From: Nematostella vectensis
Lineage: Eukaryota; Cnidaria; Anthozoa; Actiniaria; Edwardsiidae
NCBI RefSeq assembly: GCF_932526225.1
Contig: NC_064048.1
Location: 1,293,340 to 1,357,339, forward strand
Length of the DNA: 64,000 nucleotides
Direction: 5' to 3'
Shown: piece by piece, positions 1 through 11,600 of the stretch
Layout of the letters: each line of letters starts with the position of its first letter
Position numbering within the stretch: position 1 is the first letter of the stretch
The notes under the pieces: model-generated
What the model was told of the DNA's origin: nothing
The model's database searches: none
What the model saw: the letters and a program-made list of their open reading frames with translations, nothing else
Program-made: the position numbers and the translations under genes

Positions 1-2445
1 AGGTGGATGGGCCCCTCTTTCCTCCTCCTCATGGTGGTTTCTAGGTGGATAGGCCCCTCTCTCCTCCTCCTCATGGTGCTGTCCAGGTGGATGGGCCCCT
101 CTCTCCTCCTCCTCATGGTGGTGTCCAGGTGGATGGGCCCCTCTCTCCTCCTCCTCATGGTGCTGTCCAGGTGGATGGGCCCCTCTCTCCTCCTCCTCAT
201 GGTGCTGTCCAGGTGGATGGACCCCTCTCTCCTCCTCCTCATGGTGCTGTCCAGGTGGATGGACCCCTCTCTCCTCCTCCTCACGGTGTTGTGCAGGTGG
301 ATAGGCCCCTCTCTCCTCCTCCTCACGGTGCTGTCCAGGTGGATGGGCCCCTCTCTCCTCCTCCTCACGGTGCTGTGCAGGTGGATAGGCCCCTCTCTCC
401 TCCTCCTCATGGTGCTGTTCAGGTGGATGGACCCCTCTCTCCTCCTCCTTATTGTGGTTTCTAGGTGGATGGATCCCTCTCTCTTCCTCCTCATGGTGCT
501 GTTCAGGTGGATTGACCCCTCTCTCCTCCTCCTCATTGTGGTTTCTAGGTAGATGGATCCCTCTCTCTTCCTCCTCATGGTGCTGTTCAGGTGGATGGAC
601 CCCTCTCTCCTCCTCCTCATTGTGGTTTCTAGGTGGATGGATCCCTCTCTCTTCCTCCTCACGGTGCTGTGCAGGTGGATGGGCCCCTCTCTCCTCCTCC
701 TCATGGTGGTGTCTAGGTGGATGGATCCCTCTCTCTTCCTCCTCATGGTGCTGTTCAGGTGAATGGACCCCTCTCTCTCTCTCCTCATGGTGGTGTCTAG
801 GTGGATGGATCCCTCTCTCTTCCTCCTCATGGTGGTTTCCAGGTGGATGGACCCCTCTCTTCTCCCTCTCATTGTGGTTTCTAGGTGGATGGATCCCTCT
901 CTCTTCCTCCTCATGGTGCTGTTCAGGTGGATGGACCCCTCTCTCCTCCTCCTCATTGTGGTTTCTAGGTGGATGGATCCCTCTCTCTTCCTCCTCATGG
1001 TGCTGTTCAGGTGGATGGACCCCTCTCTCTTCCTCCTCATGGTGGTTTCCAGGTGGATGGACCCCTCTCTTCTCCCTCTCATGGTGCTGTCCAGGTGGAT
1101 GGGCCCCTCTCTCCTCCTCCTCATGGTGATGTTGAGGTGGATGGGCCCCTCTCTCCTCCTCCTCATGGTCCGGTCCAGGTGGATCACCCCCTCTCTCCTC
1201 CTCCTCATGGTGGTGTCCAGGTGGATGGGCCCCTCTCTCCTCCTCCTCACGGTGCTGTGCAGGTGGATGGACCCCTCTCTCCTCCTCCTCATTGTGGTTT
1301 CTAGGTGGATGGATCCCTCTCTCTTCCTCCTCATAATGCTGTTCAGGTGGATTGACCCCTCTCTCCTCCTCCTCATTGTGGTTTCTAGGTGGATGGATCC
1401 CTCTCTCCTCCTCCTCACGGTGGTGTCCAGATGGATGGGCCCCTCTCTCCTCCTCATCATGGTGGTGTCCAGGTGGATGGACCCCTCTCTCCTCCTCCTC
1501 ATGGTTGTATTCAGGTGGATGGACCCCTCTCTCCTCCTCCTCATGGTTGTATTCAGGTGGATGGACTCCTCTCTCATCCTCCTCATGGTGATGCCCTTGT
1601 GGATGGGCCCCTCTTCCCTCCTCCTCATGGTGGTGTCTAGGTGGATGGATCCCTCTCTCTTCCTCCTCATGGTGGTTTCCAGGTGGATGGGCCCCTCTCT
1701 CTTCCTTCTCATGGTGGTTTCCAGGTGGATGGACCCCTCTCTTCTCCCTCTCATGGTGGTTTCTAGGTGGATGGACTCCTCTCTCTTCCTCCTCATGGTG
1801 CTGTTCAGGTGGATGGACCCCTCTCTCCTCCTCCTCATGGTGCTGTTCAGGTGGATGGACCCCTCTCTCCTCCTCCTCGTGGTGCTGTTCAGGTGGATGG
1901 ACCCCTCTCTCCTCCTCCTCATGGTGCTGTTCAGGTGGATGGACCCCTCTCTCCTCCTCCTCGTGGTGCTGTTCAGGTGGATTGACCCCTCTCTCCTCCT
2001 CCTCATGGTGCTGTTCAGGTGGATGGACCCCTCTCTCCTCCTCCTCATGGTGCTGTTCAGGTGGATTGACCCCTCTCTCCTCCTCCTCATGGTGCTGTTC
2101 AGGTGGATGGACCCCTCTCTCCTCCTCCTCATGGTGCTGTTCAGGTGGATGGACCCCTCTCTCCTCCTCCTCATGGTGCTGTGCAGGTGGATGGACCCCT
2201 CTCTCCTCCTCCTCATGGTGCTGTTCAGGTGGATGGGCCCCTCTCTCCTCCTCCTCATGGTCCTGTCCAGGTGGATGGGCCCCTCTCTCCTCCTCCTCAA
2301 GGTCCTGTCCAGGTGGATGGGCCCCTCTCTCCTCCTCCTCATGGTGCTCTCCAGGTGGATGGACCCCTCTCTCCTCCTCCTCATGGTGCTGTTCAGGTGG
2401 ATGGACCCCTCTCTCCTCCTCCTCATGGTGCTGTCCAGGTGGATC
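1..2445 (-). repeat. 42-bp coding minisatellite (about 58 copies)
   Basis: Tandem 42-bp unit, GC- and CT-rich on the plus strand (core CCCCTCTCTCCTCCTCCTCA). It encodes the 14-residue repeat of the minus-strand secreted protein. Variation is concentrated at a few sites: GTC/GCC/ATC for the V/A/I position, GGA/GAA/GCA/AGA before Q or N, and CAT/CGT/AAT in the HH pair. No copy carries a stop or frameshift in the coding frame. The plus strand is also open over long stretches because 42 is a multiple of three. Confidence 0.9.
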
Positions 2446-4451
2446 GGCCTCTTCCTTTCTTTCGCGACCATTTTCGATTGGTTGAGCTCTTTTAAGGGCG
2501 TCCTCTTCTTTCTTCGCATCTACTATATTTGCTCCTTTCTTCAAAGTAAATTGAACACCGTTTTCTCCACTTTTTTTCTCGTGAGTAGGTGACTCACGAG
2601 ATGAATCGATTTGCTCTTCTTCCCCATTCATGGCGATATCCGCTCTTTTTGTTTCCGCTTGGTTGTCGCCTGCTCCTTCCATTGTGGAGGCATTGTCGAC
2701 AAGAGCAGATCCTGTAAGGAAATGTGAGTGAAATTACATCGGCTCGCTTATCCTTATTCATTCGTTTTCTTGTCATAAGAACGTCTAAGCTTCAGTTGAG
2801 GCCGGGCCGTTTTTAATTTTGAAGAATTTTCAGGGTCTCAGAAAATGTTGTGAAGGATGTTAAAATTTTATTTTATATAACATCATAATACTCAACGAGT
2901 TTAGGAGGAGAATAGCACAAAATATCGTTAGAATAATATGCAACATGGTCATTACGTTTACTCGTTCTCAGTCAAACGCGAAGGTCAAGACAAAAAACGC
3001 TTTTTGTGGAACGCCAATTAAATGGTTTCCATGGAGAACGAACGTAAATCATCCATTTACTCTTAACTTTCCCAAAAAAAGGTTTTCGAAACTCGCTTCG
3101 ATGGAGAAATTTTTTAAAAAAGCTAAGGGGCCCAATCAGAGACATTTGGCGTGAGACATTTTGTTCTAAGATAAACCACGCAAAATATTTACCTAACTCA
3201 GGGATCCCTGTTTAATTAAAGAATTACTTTGCTCGTAATTCGAACATTTCCATATCACATGACAATATGCATGACAACATGCCAAATATTGAATTTATTT
3301 TTTAATGTTTTTCTGTAAGGTATTTTTGAAGCTATGTTTTTTGGATAAGCAGTGTGTTTCAATCTTGAATTATTAGCATACAAATTCTACCAAAGTAATG
3401 GAGCCAGGTGCGCATATCTAGAATAAATTAATATTCTTCTATAGTATTCTTTTCTAGTTTTGCCCTTAATCTAACGTTCCAAAAGTTAAATAACTTTCGA
3501 TCTTTCCCTAGTTCAAAAGGTCGCATGCCAATAAAACAAAAATGTAACGCGTAAAATATAGAAAATTGTCAGAAAAAAAATCATTTTTATTCTTAAAGCA
3601 AGACAGAAATTAATAGCCATAATTTCTTATGGCAAAGAAAAACGTTATGAAGGTATGTTTTGAGAAGCCCATGTAGAAAATGTAGCGAAAGAGATATCTG
3701 AATCACAAGATACTTTAAAGCGGTTTTAGCAAGCCATATAATTTTACCTAAAGCGTTGTTTAAACGACCCCTAACAAGTCTGAATATCTCACTAATCTAC
3801 CGGTCACTCTTTTCGCTATGCCCATACACCAAAATTGAATTCAAATGAAAAAAGAAAAATGTGATCAAAATTACCAAACACTGCAGCTTTTGCATATTTG
3901 ACCTATCGTAAATATTTCATGTGCTTCGGATCTCTCTCCTGTGTAGATTTCACAAGTGTGAAACGTTGAATAAGTCACCGTACCGTCAGAAATTAAAAAA
4001 AAACTATGAATGTCATTTAAGGCTTGTTCTCTCCCCAAGTTTTATCATATTTTTTTCTTTAAATCCATCTTCTTTTCGCGATTTATTTGAAAAAAAAAAC
4101 TCCTAACTCCGAAGTTTTATGATTCAACAAGAAAATAATAGAAAAAGTCAGCCCCAGCCGATAAAGATAACTCTATTTCTCTACTCTACTGCAAATCCAC
4201 AATAGCTTGTCTGTAGTCTTTCTAGTTATAAAACTCTGTGGATTGATCACAAATGACTTGTGCTGATCAAGAAACTAAAGTCTCCATAAACTCCATAGCG
4301 TTTTAAGTGTTTACCTAGCTCAGAAAACAAATGCAAATTGAGGATTTTAAAGTATTATAAACTTACCATATTTCAATGGCAAAGGTCTTGCAGATATACC
4401 ATTAGTCAAAAAAAGGCTGAACACCAGCAAAAAACGGCTCCCGCTCGCCAT
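1..4451 (-). CDS. Secreted His/Glu/Pro 14-residue-repeat protein, 5' part (2 exons, runs off left edge)
   Basis: I do not recognise this gene. Exon 1 (4451 down to 4367, 85 nt) starts with ATG and encodes a signal peptide: MASGSR, a hydrophobic stretch FLLVFSLFL, then TNGISA with likely cleavage before RPLPLKY. It ends at a good donor (G|GTAAGT). Exon 2 starts at 2711 after a pyrimidine-rich acceptor (CCTTACAG). The phase-1 join makes Gly and leads into SALVDNASTMEGAGDNQ. About 90 hydrophilic residues with dibasic KR sites (ETKRAD, LKRAQP) follow. From about 2445 to position 1 there is an unbroken run of about 58 copies of a 14-residue unit, roughly HPPGQHHEEEERGV. No stop occurs in about 900 codons despite many substitutions and in-frame codon variants. 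The 3' end lies outside the window. Signal, splice sites and phase support the gene. Function is unknown; the composition suggests a secreted or ER metal/calcium-binding protein (inference). Confidence 0.8.
2712..4366 (-). other. Intron 1 of the secreted repeat protein gene
   Basis: Donor GTAAGTTT at 4366 and acceptor TTTCCTTACAG ending at 2712. The intron is AT-rich and has no other recognisable exon, RNA or element. Exons 1 and 2 join in frame without needing anything from it. Confidence 0.7.
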
Positions 4452-4922
4452 TTCACCAGTCTGATGTCGGGAAGTTTTAACATGTAATTGCTATATACGC
4501 AATCACATGATCAGCCCCGCCATATTGTCAACTAATGAGTTCGAGCGTTTGTAGCGTCCCGCTAGCACCTGTTATGAAATCTCTTTCACTTGACTTATTG
4601 TTTTGGAATTCCCTTTAATAGGATGATTTGTATTTGAGGCATTCATGCAGACAAATGGGTAACGCATCTGACGTTATTGGTTTGTCTCTATGGAGATCCG
4701 CGGTATGAGTTTTGTCATTTCCGGCAGATTTCTATGGGTAACAATTTATTTCAGAAAAGTGTCGTTTTCCTACCCGGCTTTGCAAAGCCATAATGTGATT
4801 TGATACAATATTCCCAGGAGCCTGCTAAACAACGGTTATTTGCAAGGGAACATCAAAATAACGATCTACGAATGAAGTCTGATACGTTATTGATGATATT
4901 CGATTGAAAATATCTTAAAAAC
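4452..4922. other. Intergenic, upstream of the secreted-protein gene
   Basis: Contains the presumed 5'UTR and promoter of the minus-strand gene. I see no TATA box or ORF I would defend. Confidence 0.4.
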
Positions 4923-5721
4923 GCCTAGTTTGAAGGCCGCATTAACTTCGCGTAAAATTCAGCCGTATAAAATGTTTACAATTTTATACATGGTTAATTC
5001 GGCGTCTAAAACCATTTTATACGGCCGCTCAAATTAAATACGGGTCTGCGTGATAATACGCCTGGTCCAGCCGCATAGTACCACTTAAAATGCATAAGTT
5101 ATTATAATGAATGCAAATGTAATAAACTGGCAGAATCCGGCTATAAGACGGCGTTGGTTTTAAACGCTGAATTGGGTTCCAGCCGTAGCAAAAAGTTAAT
5201 TGAATTATGAAGTCACGCGAAGGATTATCCAGCGGTCTCAAATAAAGTTTTAGCATAACCTTCCGCCCGTGCGCTTAACCACACCATTGAACATTGTATT
5301 TATTGGTCTTCTTCTTTTTTCCGAGATCAAATGGCGACGTTCAAGAAACCCACGTCTCGATAAGCTCGCTATTTTAAATTCCGCAAACAGAACACAAATT
5401 TCGTTTTTGCCAATTCACATGCCTGCTTTTCAACGCGATAAAGCATAATACTTCATGTAGCTATCGATATGGTTAGGGTTTGGGTTAGGGTTAGGGTCAG
5501 TGTCCAGGACACACTATATTGATGGCTACATGAAGTTTCAACCCGCGAAACGAGCCATGTACCGCTGTCATTGTGATAGCACAGGCACTTATGGCTAGCC
5601 CACTAGAACTAAATTATTTACATACGCCTAATTAAATACGGCGTCTAAAGCCACCGCTATATTTACGTCGACTAAAATTAGAATTTTTTACGGCGCGGTG
5701 TTTGCGGCCTTTTAACTAGGC
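4923..5721. mobile_element. Candidate non-autonomous DNA transposon (about 800 bp, TIR-bounded)
   Basis: The left end GCCTAGTTTGAAGGCCGCA (4923 on) matches the inverted right end, which read on the other strand is GCCTAGTTAAAAGGCCGCA (5721 back). Similarity continues imperfectly for about 15 more bases. A 13-bp perfect inverted pair (GCCGTATAAAATG at 4962-4974, complement at 5013-5025) and recurring TACGGCGTCTAAA-type motifs lie inside. There is no transposase ORF. The target duplication is unclear; a TTA on both sides is possible. Superfamily not assigned. Confidence 0.5.
5450..5536. mobile_element. Small fold-back element with telomere-like core
   Basis: Two 21-bp arms (5450-5470 and 5516-5536) are inverted copies with two mismatches. 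Between them are about four TTAGGG-type hexamers (5471-5497) and a short palindrome AGTGTCCAGGACACT. It sits inside the larger candidate transposon. Confidence 0.55.
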
Positions 5722-6469
5722 CTTAGTTACTTTCTTGAATTAGCCGATGGAAATGGATGCCTTTGTGACTCGGCATTAACGGAAACGCGAAATATATTCA
5801 AAATTGTAAAAGCAGGGTGTCTCTTGGAGGTTTCTTTGAGATGTGACTGATAATTTAGAGCGGATGGCCTGTTAGATGATACCGCGGATTGGGATGGGTT
5901 ATTTTGTCTCTTGTCGGTGAGACGCGCAAAAAAACTTATTAGAGAATAATTTCGCTCGTAATTCAAACATTACCATATTGCATGAAAACAAGACAACTAA
6001 CTAATGATACATATTTATATTATTTTGTTTTTGTTTTATTCTTTTCTGTAAAGCATTAGAAACAAAAAGGCCCACTGGATCAAACTGACACGTTCGTTAT
6101 TGTATTTGTCAATCAAATTTCATGATTGTTGCTTCTACATTTTGCTGTGATACCATAGTTCTACCATAGAAACTTGTTGATTCACAAAAAAGCGACTAAT
6201 CCTAAAGGCATCAAGTTGTCATTCAAGAATTAGAGTTTTTTGTAAGAAATAAATCAGATACGTCTGATTTGCAGCATTTAAAATGAGCCCGCGTTTGAAG
6301 GTGAGCCACACAGAGAGACCACAACAACAAAACATGCACGGCTGTTTAATAAATTACGGTCAGTCTATTTTTTTTAAATCATGGTCGGTTTGCATACCTA
6401 TCCTAAGTGATCAAAGAAAAAAAACTTTTTTAGCTATTAGAGGTTGAGGAAAAAAAGAAAAAAAATATA
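5722..6469. other. Intergenic, no gene seen
   Basis: AT-rich sequence without a supportable coding region. The run of A just before 6470 is the oligo-T terminator of the minus-strand tRNA. Confidence 0.4.
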
Positions 6470-6543
6470 CACCCCTGGTGGGACTCGAACCCACAACCTT
6501 TGAATTAGAAGTCCAACACGCTAGTCCATTGCGCCACAGGGGC
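6470..6543 (-). tRNA. tRNA-Arg(TCT)
   Basis: A 74-nt cloverleaf on the minus strand, without intron. The acceptor stem GCCCCTG pairs with CAGGGGT (one G-T), with a G discriminator. A-box TGGCGCAATGG. The anticodon arm TTGGA-CTTCTAA-TTCAA gives anticodon TCT (Arg, AGA). The T-arm GTGGG-TTCGAGT-CCCAC contains the B-box GGTTCGAGTCC. A stretch of T follows the 3' end on the minus strand, as expected for RNA polymerase III termination. CCA is not encoded. Confidence 0.95.
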
Positions 6544-8393
6544 AGACGAAAAATTTAAGTTGTTAATTGTTTATTTAAACCATGACAAAGGGCATAGCAG
6601 CAACTCTCGCATCTTATTGAATGTTCCTAGAGCATGTCTTCGATAAAATTGCAAATAACGATCATTGCTTTTGTTTTCTGCCTTTCCTACTAAAGAAAGA
6701 TCTTTCTTTAGTAGGGAGAGAGAAGTCATAAATTCCGTTGAGAAAACCCCCCCAAATCGTTTATTACACGTGAATTTGACAACAACAAGGCATGTTCTAA
6801 GTTCTAAGGCAATTTTATTGACAACATTTCACAAAAAAAAAAAAAAAACGCTTTACTCGACCGATCTCAGAACAGCCAAATTCCGAGCTACGACAAGCAA
6901 CCATTGCCTGGGCTACCTGTGACAAGCCTTGGAGCGACATTACAACTCTATCACGAACGAGAAGACAGTGAACAGAGACAGCGAGCAGATCAAGAAATCA
7001 ACTGTAACTACTACAAGATCATTATCCATCTTCAAATAAATGTTCTTTTAAATTAACAACATGGTCTTTGCAAGGATATAGTAATTTACTGACAGCATAA
7101 AAAAAAATATGTATTTCTTTTCAGCTCCTATTAAAATTTGGAATACCATCGCACCACAGTTTAAGGGTGTTCGGAAGTTAGGTTGCTAGGGAAATTTAAA
7201 ATTATCGTAGATTTGTTAGAAAAAGAGTTTTGCTGAAATTGGTCAAGTGGACCATAGTGACTTTTGCGCTATTAGTAACCATTACTATATAAGCAATCAC
7301 CACACGGGCTACATATTGATGACATCTTAGGTGACGTCATGGGATGACGTCATCACAGCAGAAAAAACGTTTATTTGCCTTCAGAGTTCAGAGTATTCAT
7401 TATTCCTTTCTGAACAAACGTGAGCATGGATTCGAAAAAAAAAATACTGAAAAATCAATTTTGAATGTGCAAGCCATTAAGTCATTGCGCATGCAAGCCA
7501 TTGGGGTATTTTGGTCATGTTTTTCATTTCGGCCAGTATGCCTTACTCCGTGGTCAGTTTAAACAAGAAATTGTCACAATTTCAAAAATTTAGGGTGCCG
7601 TTCTACCTTTTCAGTGGGATCCGAAGTCGTTTTTAATGCATGCGCTGTGGCCCAGACTATTTGGAGGCGCGGCTGCTTAAAATTACCCGCCGGAACGATC
7701 GGGTTAGCCAACCAAAAAGTCACGTGACTTCTTAGTGAAAGTGTCGCCTATTCCAGGGGACCCTCTTTTACGATGGTGGTTGTGGTGTGTGTGGGAGAGG
7801 GGAGGGGAGGGGTCCCATATTAATGCAAATACAGTAGCACAGTGTTTTGGTGAAAATTGTTTCTTTATTTGCTGAAGGCTACACAATAACATAAACCTTC
7901 GCGGGAAGCTAAGTGTAAAGAAAGGGTGCCGAATTAACAAAAAAAAAACGATTAAATTGTATAAAGCAAGATTTAACGAAAACCCTTCAAAATATCGATC
8001 GTGCATGCACAGAAAAGAAAAATAGAAACAAAAACAAGCAGACATGTGTTCTACCTAGCGTAAGTGACTCTCCGTAGGAAAAAAATGGATGGGACCAAAA
8101 ATGAGTCGTCTTACCCCTAGTGAGTCTATTGCATTCAGCTGGACATGTTGATAAGACAAGGGCGGCTCAGGTTAGAGATTTCATCCATTTTATTCGAGTG
8201 GTAAGCGCACTCTACAAGTGGTGGTACAATTAAGTAACGCACCCAGTCGCTAATGCGAGGCAATGAGCTATATGGAAAGAATTATAAGTCTCAATATACC
8301 CTACCCATGATGTCTCGCACTCAATTTTCTTAATTTATCCTACCAAGGGATATTAGCCATCCGGGATATTGAGCCTCCGGGGTATTAGCCCGG
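6544..8393. other. Intergenic between tRNA and annexin 3' end, no gene seen
   Basis: Short ORFs here have no signal peptide, domain or splice support. The only structured items noted are the CRE pair near 7340 and several possible AATAAA signals on the minus strand (for example near 7865 and 8186) that could serve longer annexin transcripts. Confidence 0.4.
7332..7352. promoter_or_regulatory. Two perfect CRE palindromes (TGACGTCA)
   Basis: TGACGTCA occurs at 7332-7339 and again at 7345-7352, start to start 13 bp. Both are full consensus CREB/ATF sites. No transcription start is evident beside them, so they could be part of a dispersed repeat rather than a working enhancer. Confidence 0.4.
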
Positions 8394-8399
8394 TTTATT
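8394..8399 (-). terminator. Candidate annexin poly(A) signal
   Basis: AATAAA on the minus strand, about 285 nt after the annexin stop codon. An earlier AATAAA only a few bases past the stop looks too close to be used. Confidence 0.4.
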
Positions 8400-8682
8400 A
8401 GGGTAATTAGATCTACGGTAGCCGGATACCGGCTCGTGCACGTTCTATTGCGCACGCTGAGTTTCGCCGGAGTCGTGTTCTGAGATGGCACTGGGAAAGC
8501 ATGAAATGCCGTCCTCAACACGACTCGACGATGGTACAAAAAAAAAGCGTGTAAGCATAATTGAAAGTGCACGAGGCCGGCGTCTTGTTGCCGGCTGTGG
8601 ACCTAAATCAGCCTTTTGTGTATTGGGAGAGGGCTTTGGGGGGATGAGAAAAAGTAAGGGTTTGCCCTGGATTTATTTTTGC

Positions 8683-11600
8683 TCAATTCTTTCCTACAAG
8701 AGCCATAAGCAGTTTCTTGTAGTCACCGCTACAGTCCCCCTCGATCATCTTGTAAACCGTCTTGTGGTATTTCTGCAGAAACGAGGCCTTGATCTCGACA
8801 AGGTCAACCTACAACACAAACACCACGGTCAAGACATCGTCACAAGGTCAACATACAACACAAATACCACGGTCAAGACATCGTCACAAGGTCAACATAC
8901 AACACAAACACCACGGTCAAGACATTCTTACTAGGTTAACCTACAACACAAACACCACGGTCAAGACATCCTGACAAGTTCAACCTTCAACATAAATACC
9001 ACGGTCAAGACATCCTTACAAGGTCAACCTACAACACAAACACCACGGTCAAGACATCCTGACAAGTTCAACCTTCAACATAAATATCACGGTCAAGACA
9101 TCCTGACAAGTTCAACCTTCAACATAAATACCACGGTCAAGACATCCTTACAAGGTCAACCTACAACACAAACACCACGATCAAAAATCCTGACAAGGGC
9201 AACCTACAACACAAATACCACGGTCAAAACATCCTTACAAGGTCAACCTGTAGGTCTGGTATTACTTGCCTACCCTTGAATGTGAGACCACTTTAAGAAT
9301 GAGAAGAGAGTTGTTGGTGTGTGGATCTGGTATTACTTTCTTACCTCTGAACGTGAGACCACTACACGTATGAGAAGCGAGTCGTCGGTGCCAGCACCCT
9401 TCATGCTCTTCCAAAGGCGGTCGGCAAAGTACTCGGCGGGGTTGCGCGCGCACTGAACTAAAAACAATCAATGTATTATATCACTCAAATGTGACGTCTC
9501 AAGAGGACAGCGCTGTCACGCAAGGCGATACCACACCAGTGACCACAAAACTAAAGAATAAACGAGCCAAACAAGGAGCGCTTTTGGCATAGTTTCACCG
9601 TCACCCCAATAATACAAGGCATTCAAGTAGACGCTCGATTCATTCCTCGTCTTGTTTCTTCTCGGAGCGCGGGTGAAAAAAAAAGGTACAATCGAATAGA
9701 ATCATATAGTCTTGACAAGTGAGTAGAGCTCCTATAGGACCGCTACACGACACGTGACCGTGACCTCTGGCTGTGACTGGTTGAGCGTGACCTCTGGCTG
9801 TGACTGGTTGAGCGTGACCTCTGGCTGTGACTGGTTGAGCGTGACCCTTACCAATACACCTGAAGCCCGCCTTCAGATCTCCAGACATCTCGCGGTCAAT
9901 ACTATTCATGATGTCTCGCTGAGAGATCTGAAAAAGACGAACGAGAAATAAATCATCGATCCCTGAGCTACTTGTCATATAGTGAAGAAAGGGCAGTCCT
10001 TTTAAAAGACAGTGAATTAAGGTGTAGATAAAGGGAAGGCGTATTGGAAGGTATAGGGGTAGGGGTGAGTGGGGCCTGGTGCTCAACTTGATATACTCAT
10101 CGAAAGTCGCCTGGTTCTCACCTTGACATACTCATTGAAAGTCGCCTGGTTCTCACCTTGATGTACTCATTGAAAGTCGCCTGGTTCTCACCTTGATGTA
10201 CTCATTGAAAGTCGCCTGGTTCTCACCTTGATGTACGCATTGAAATTCGCCTGGTTCTCACCTTGATGTACTCATTGAAAGTCGCCTGGTTCTCACCTTG
10301 ATGTACTCATTGAAAGTCGCCTGGTTCTCACCTTCATATACTCATTGAAAGTCGCCTGGTTCTCACCTTGATGTACGCATTGAAATTCGCCTGGTTCTCA
10401 CCTTGATGTACTCATTGAAAGTCGCCTGGTACTCACCTTGATGTACTCATTGAAAGTCGCCTGGTTCTCACCTTCATATACTCATTGAAAGTCGCCTGGT
10501 TCTCACCTTGATGTACGCATTGAAATTCGCCTGGTTCTCACCTTGATGTACTCATTGAAAGTCGCCTGGTTCTCACCTTGATGTACTCATTGAAAGTCGC
10601 CTGGTTCTCACCTTGATGTACGCATTGAAAGTCGCCTGGTTCTCACCTTGATATACTCATTGAAAGTCGCCTGGTTCTCACCTTGATGTACTCATTGAAA
10701 GTCGCCTGGTTCTCATATTGATATACTCATTGAAAGTCGCCTGGTTCTCACCTTGATATACTCATTGAAAGTCGCCTGGTTTTCACCTTGAAATACTCAT
10801 AGAAAGTCGCCTGGTTCTCACCTTAATATACTCATTGAAAGTCGCCTGGTTCTCACCTTGATATACTTATTGAAAGTCGCCTGGTTCTCACCTTGACATA
10901 CTCATTGAAAGCCGCCTGGTTCTCACCTTGATGTACTCATTGAAAGTCGCCTGGTTCGCACCTTGATATACTCATTGGAAATCGCCTGGTTCTCACCTTG
11001 ATGTACTTATTGAAAGTCGCCTGGTTTTCATATTGACATACTCATTGAAAGTCGCCTGGTTCTCACCTTGATGTACTCATTGAAAGTCGCCTGGTTCTCA
11101 CCTTGATGTACTCATTGAAAGTCGCCTGGCTCTCACCTTGATGTACTCATTGAAAGTCGCCTGGTGCTCACCTTGACATACTCATTGAAAGTCGCCTGGT
11201 TCTCACCTTGATGTACTCATTGAAAGTCGCCTGGTTCTCACCTTGATGAACTCATTGAAAGTCGCCTGGTTCTCACCTTGATGTACTCATTGAAAGTCGC
11301 CTGGTTCTCACCTTGATGTACTCATTGAAAGTCGCCTGGTTCTCACCTTGACATACTAATTGAAAGTCGCCTGGTTCTCACCTTGATGTACTCATTGAAA
11401 GTCGCCTGGTTCTCACCTTGATGTACTCGTTGAAAGACGCCTGGTTCTCACCTTGATGTACTCATTGAAAGTCGCCTGGTTCTCACCTTGACATACTCAT
11501 AGAAAGTCGCCTGGTTCTCACCTTGATGTACTCATTGAAAGTCGCCTGGTTCTCACCTTGATGTACTCATTGAAAGTCGCCTGGTTCTCACCTTGATGTA

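Noticed and set aside
7..2592. Plus-strand ORFs (MDPSLLLLMV- and DGPLSPPPHGA-type repeats), including one of 609 codons
   Set aside because: They are the antisense shadow of the minus-strand secreted-protein exon, which has a signal-peptide exon, matching splice sites and a non-repetitive leader.
2594..2776. Minus-strand 60-codon ORF
   Set aside because: It is an alternative frame across the acceptor and start of exon 2 of the secreted-protein gene; the spliced frame is better supported.
6665..8572. Short ORFs of 60-113 codons between the tRNA and annexin
   Set aside because: Low complexity or no domain, signal or splice evidence; compatible with chance in AT-rich intergenic sequence.
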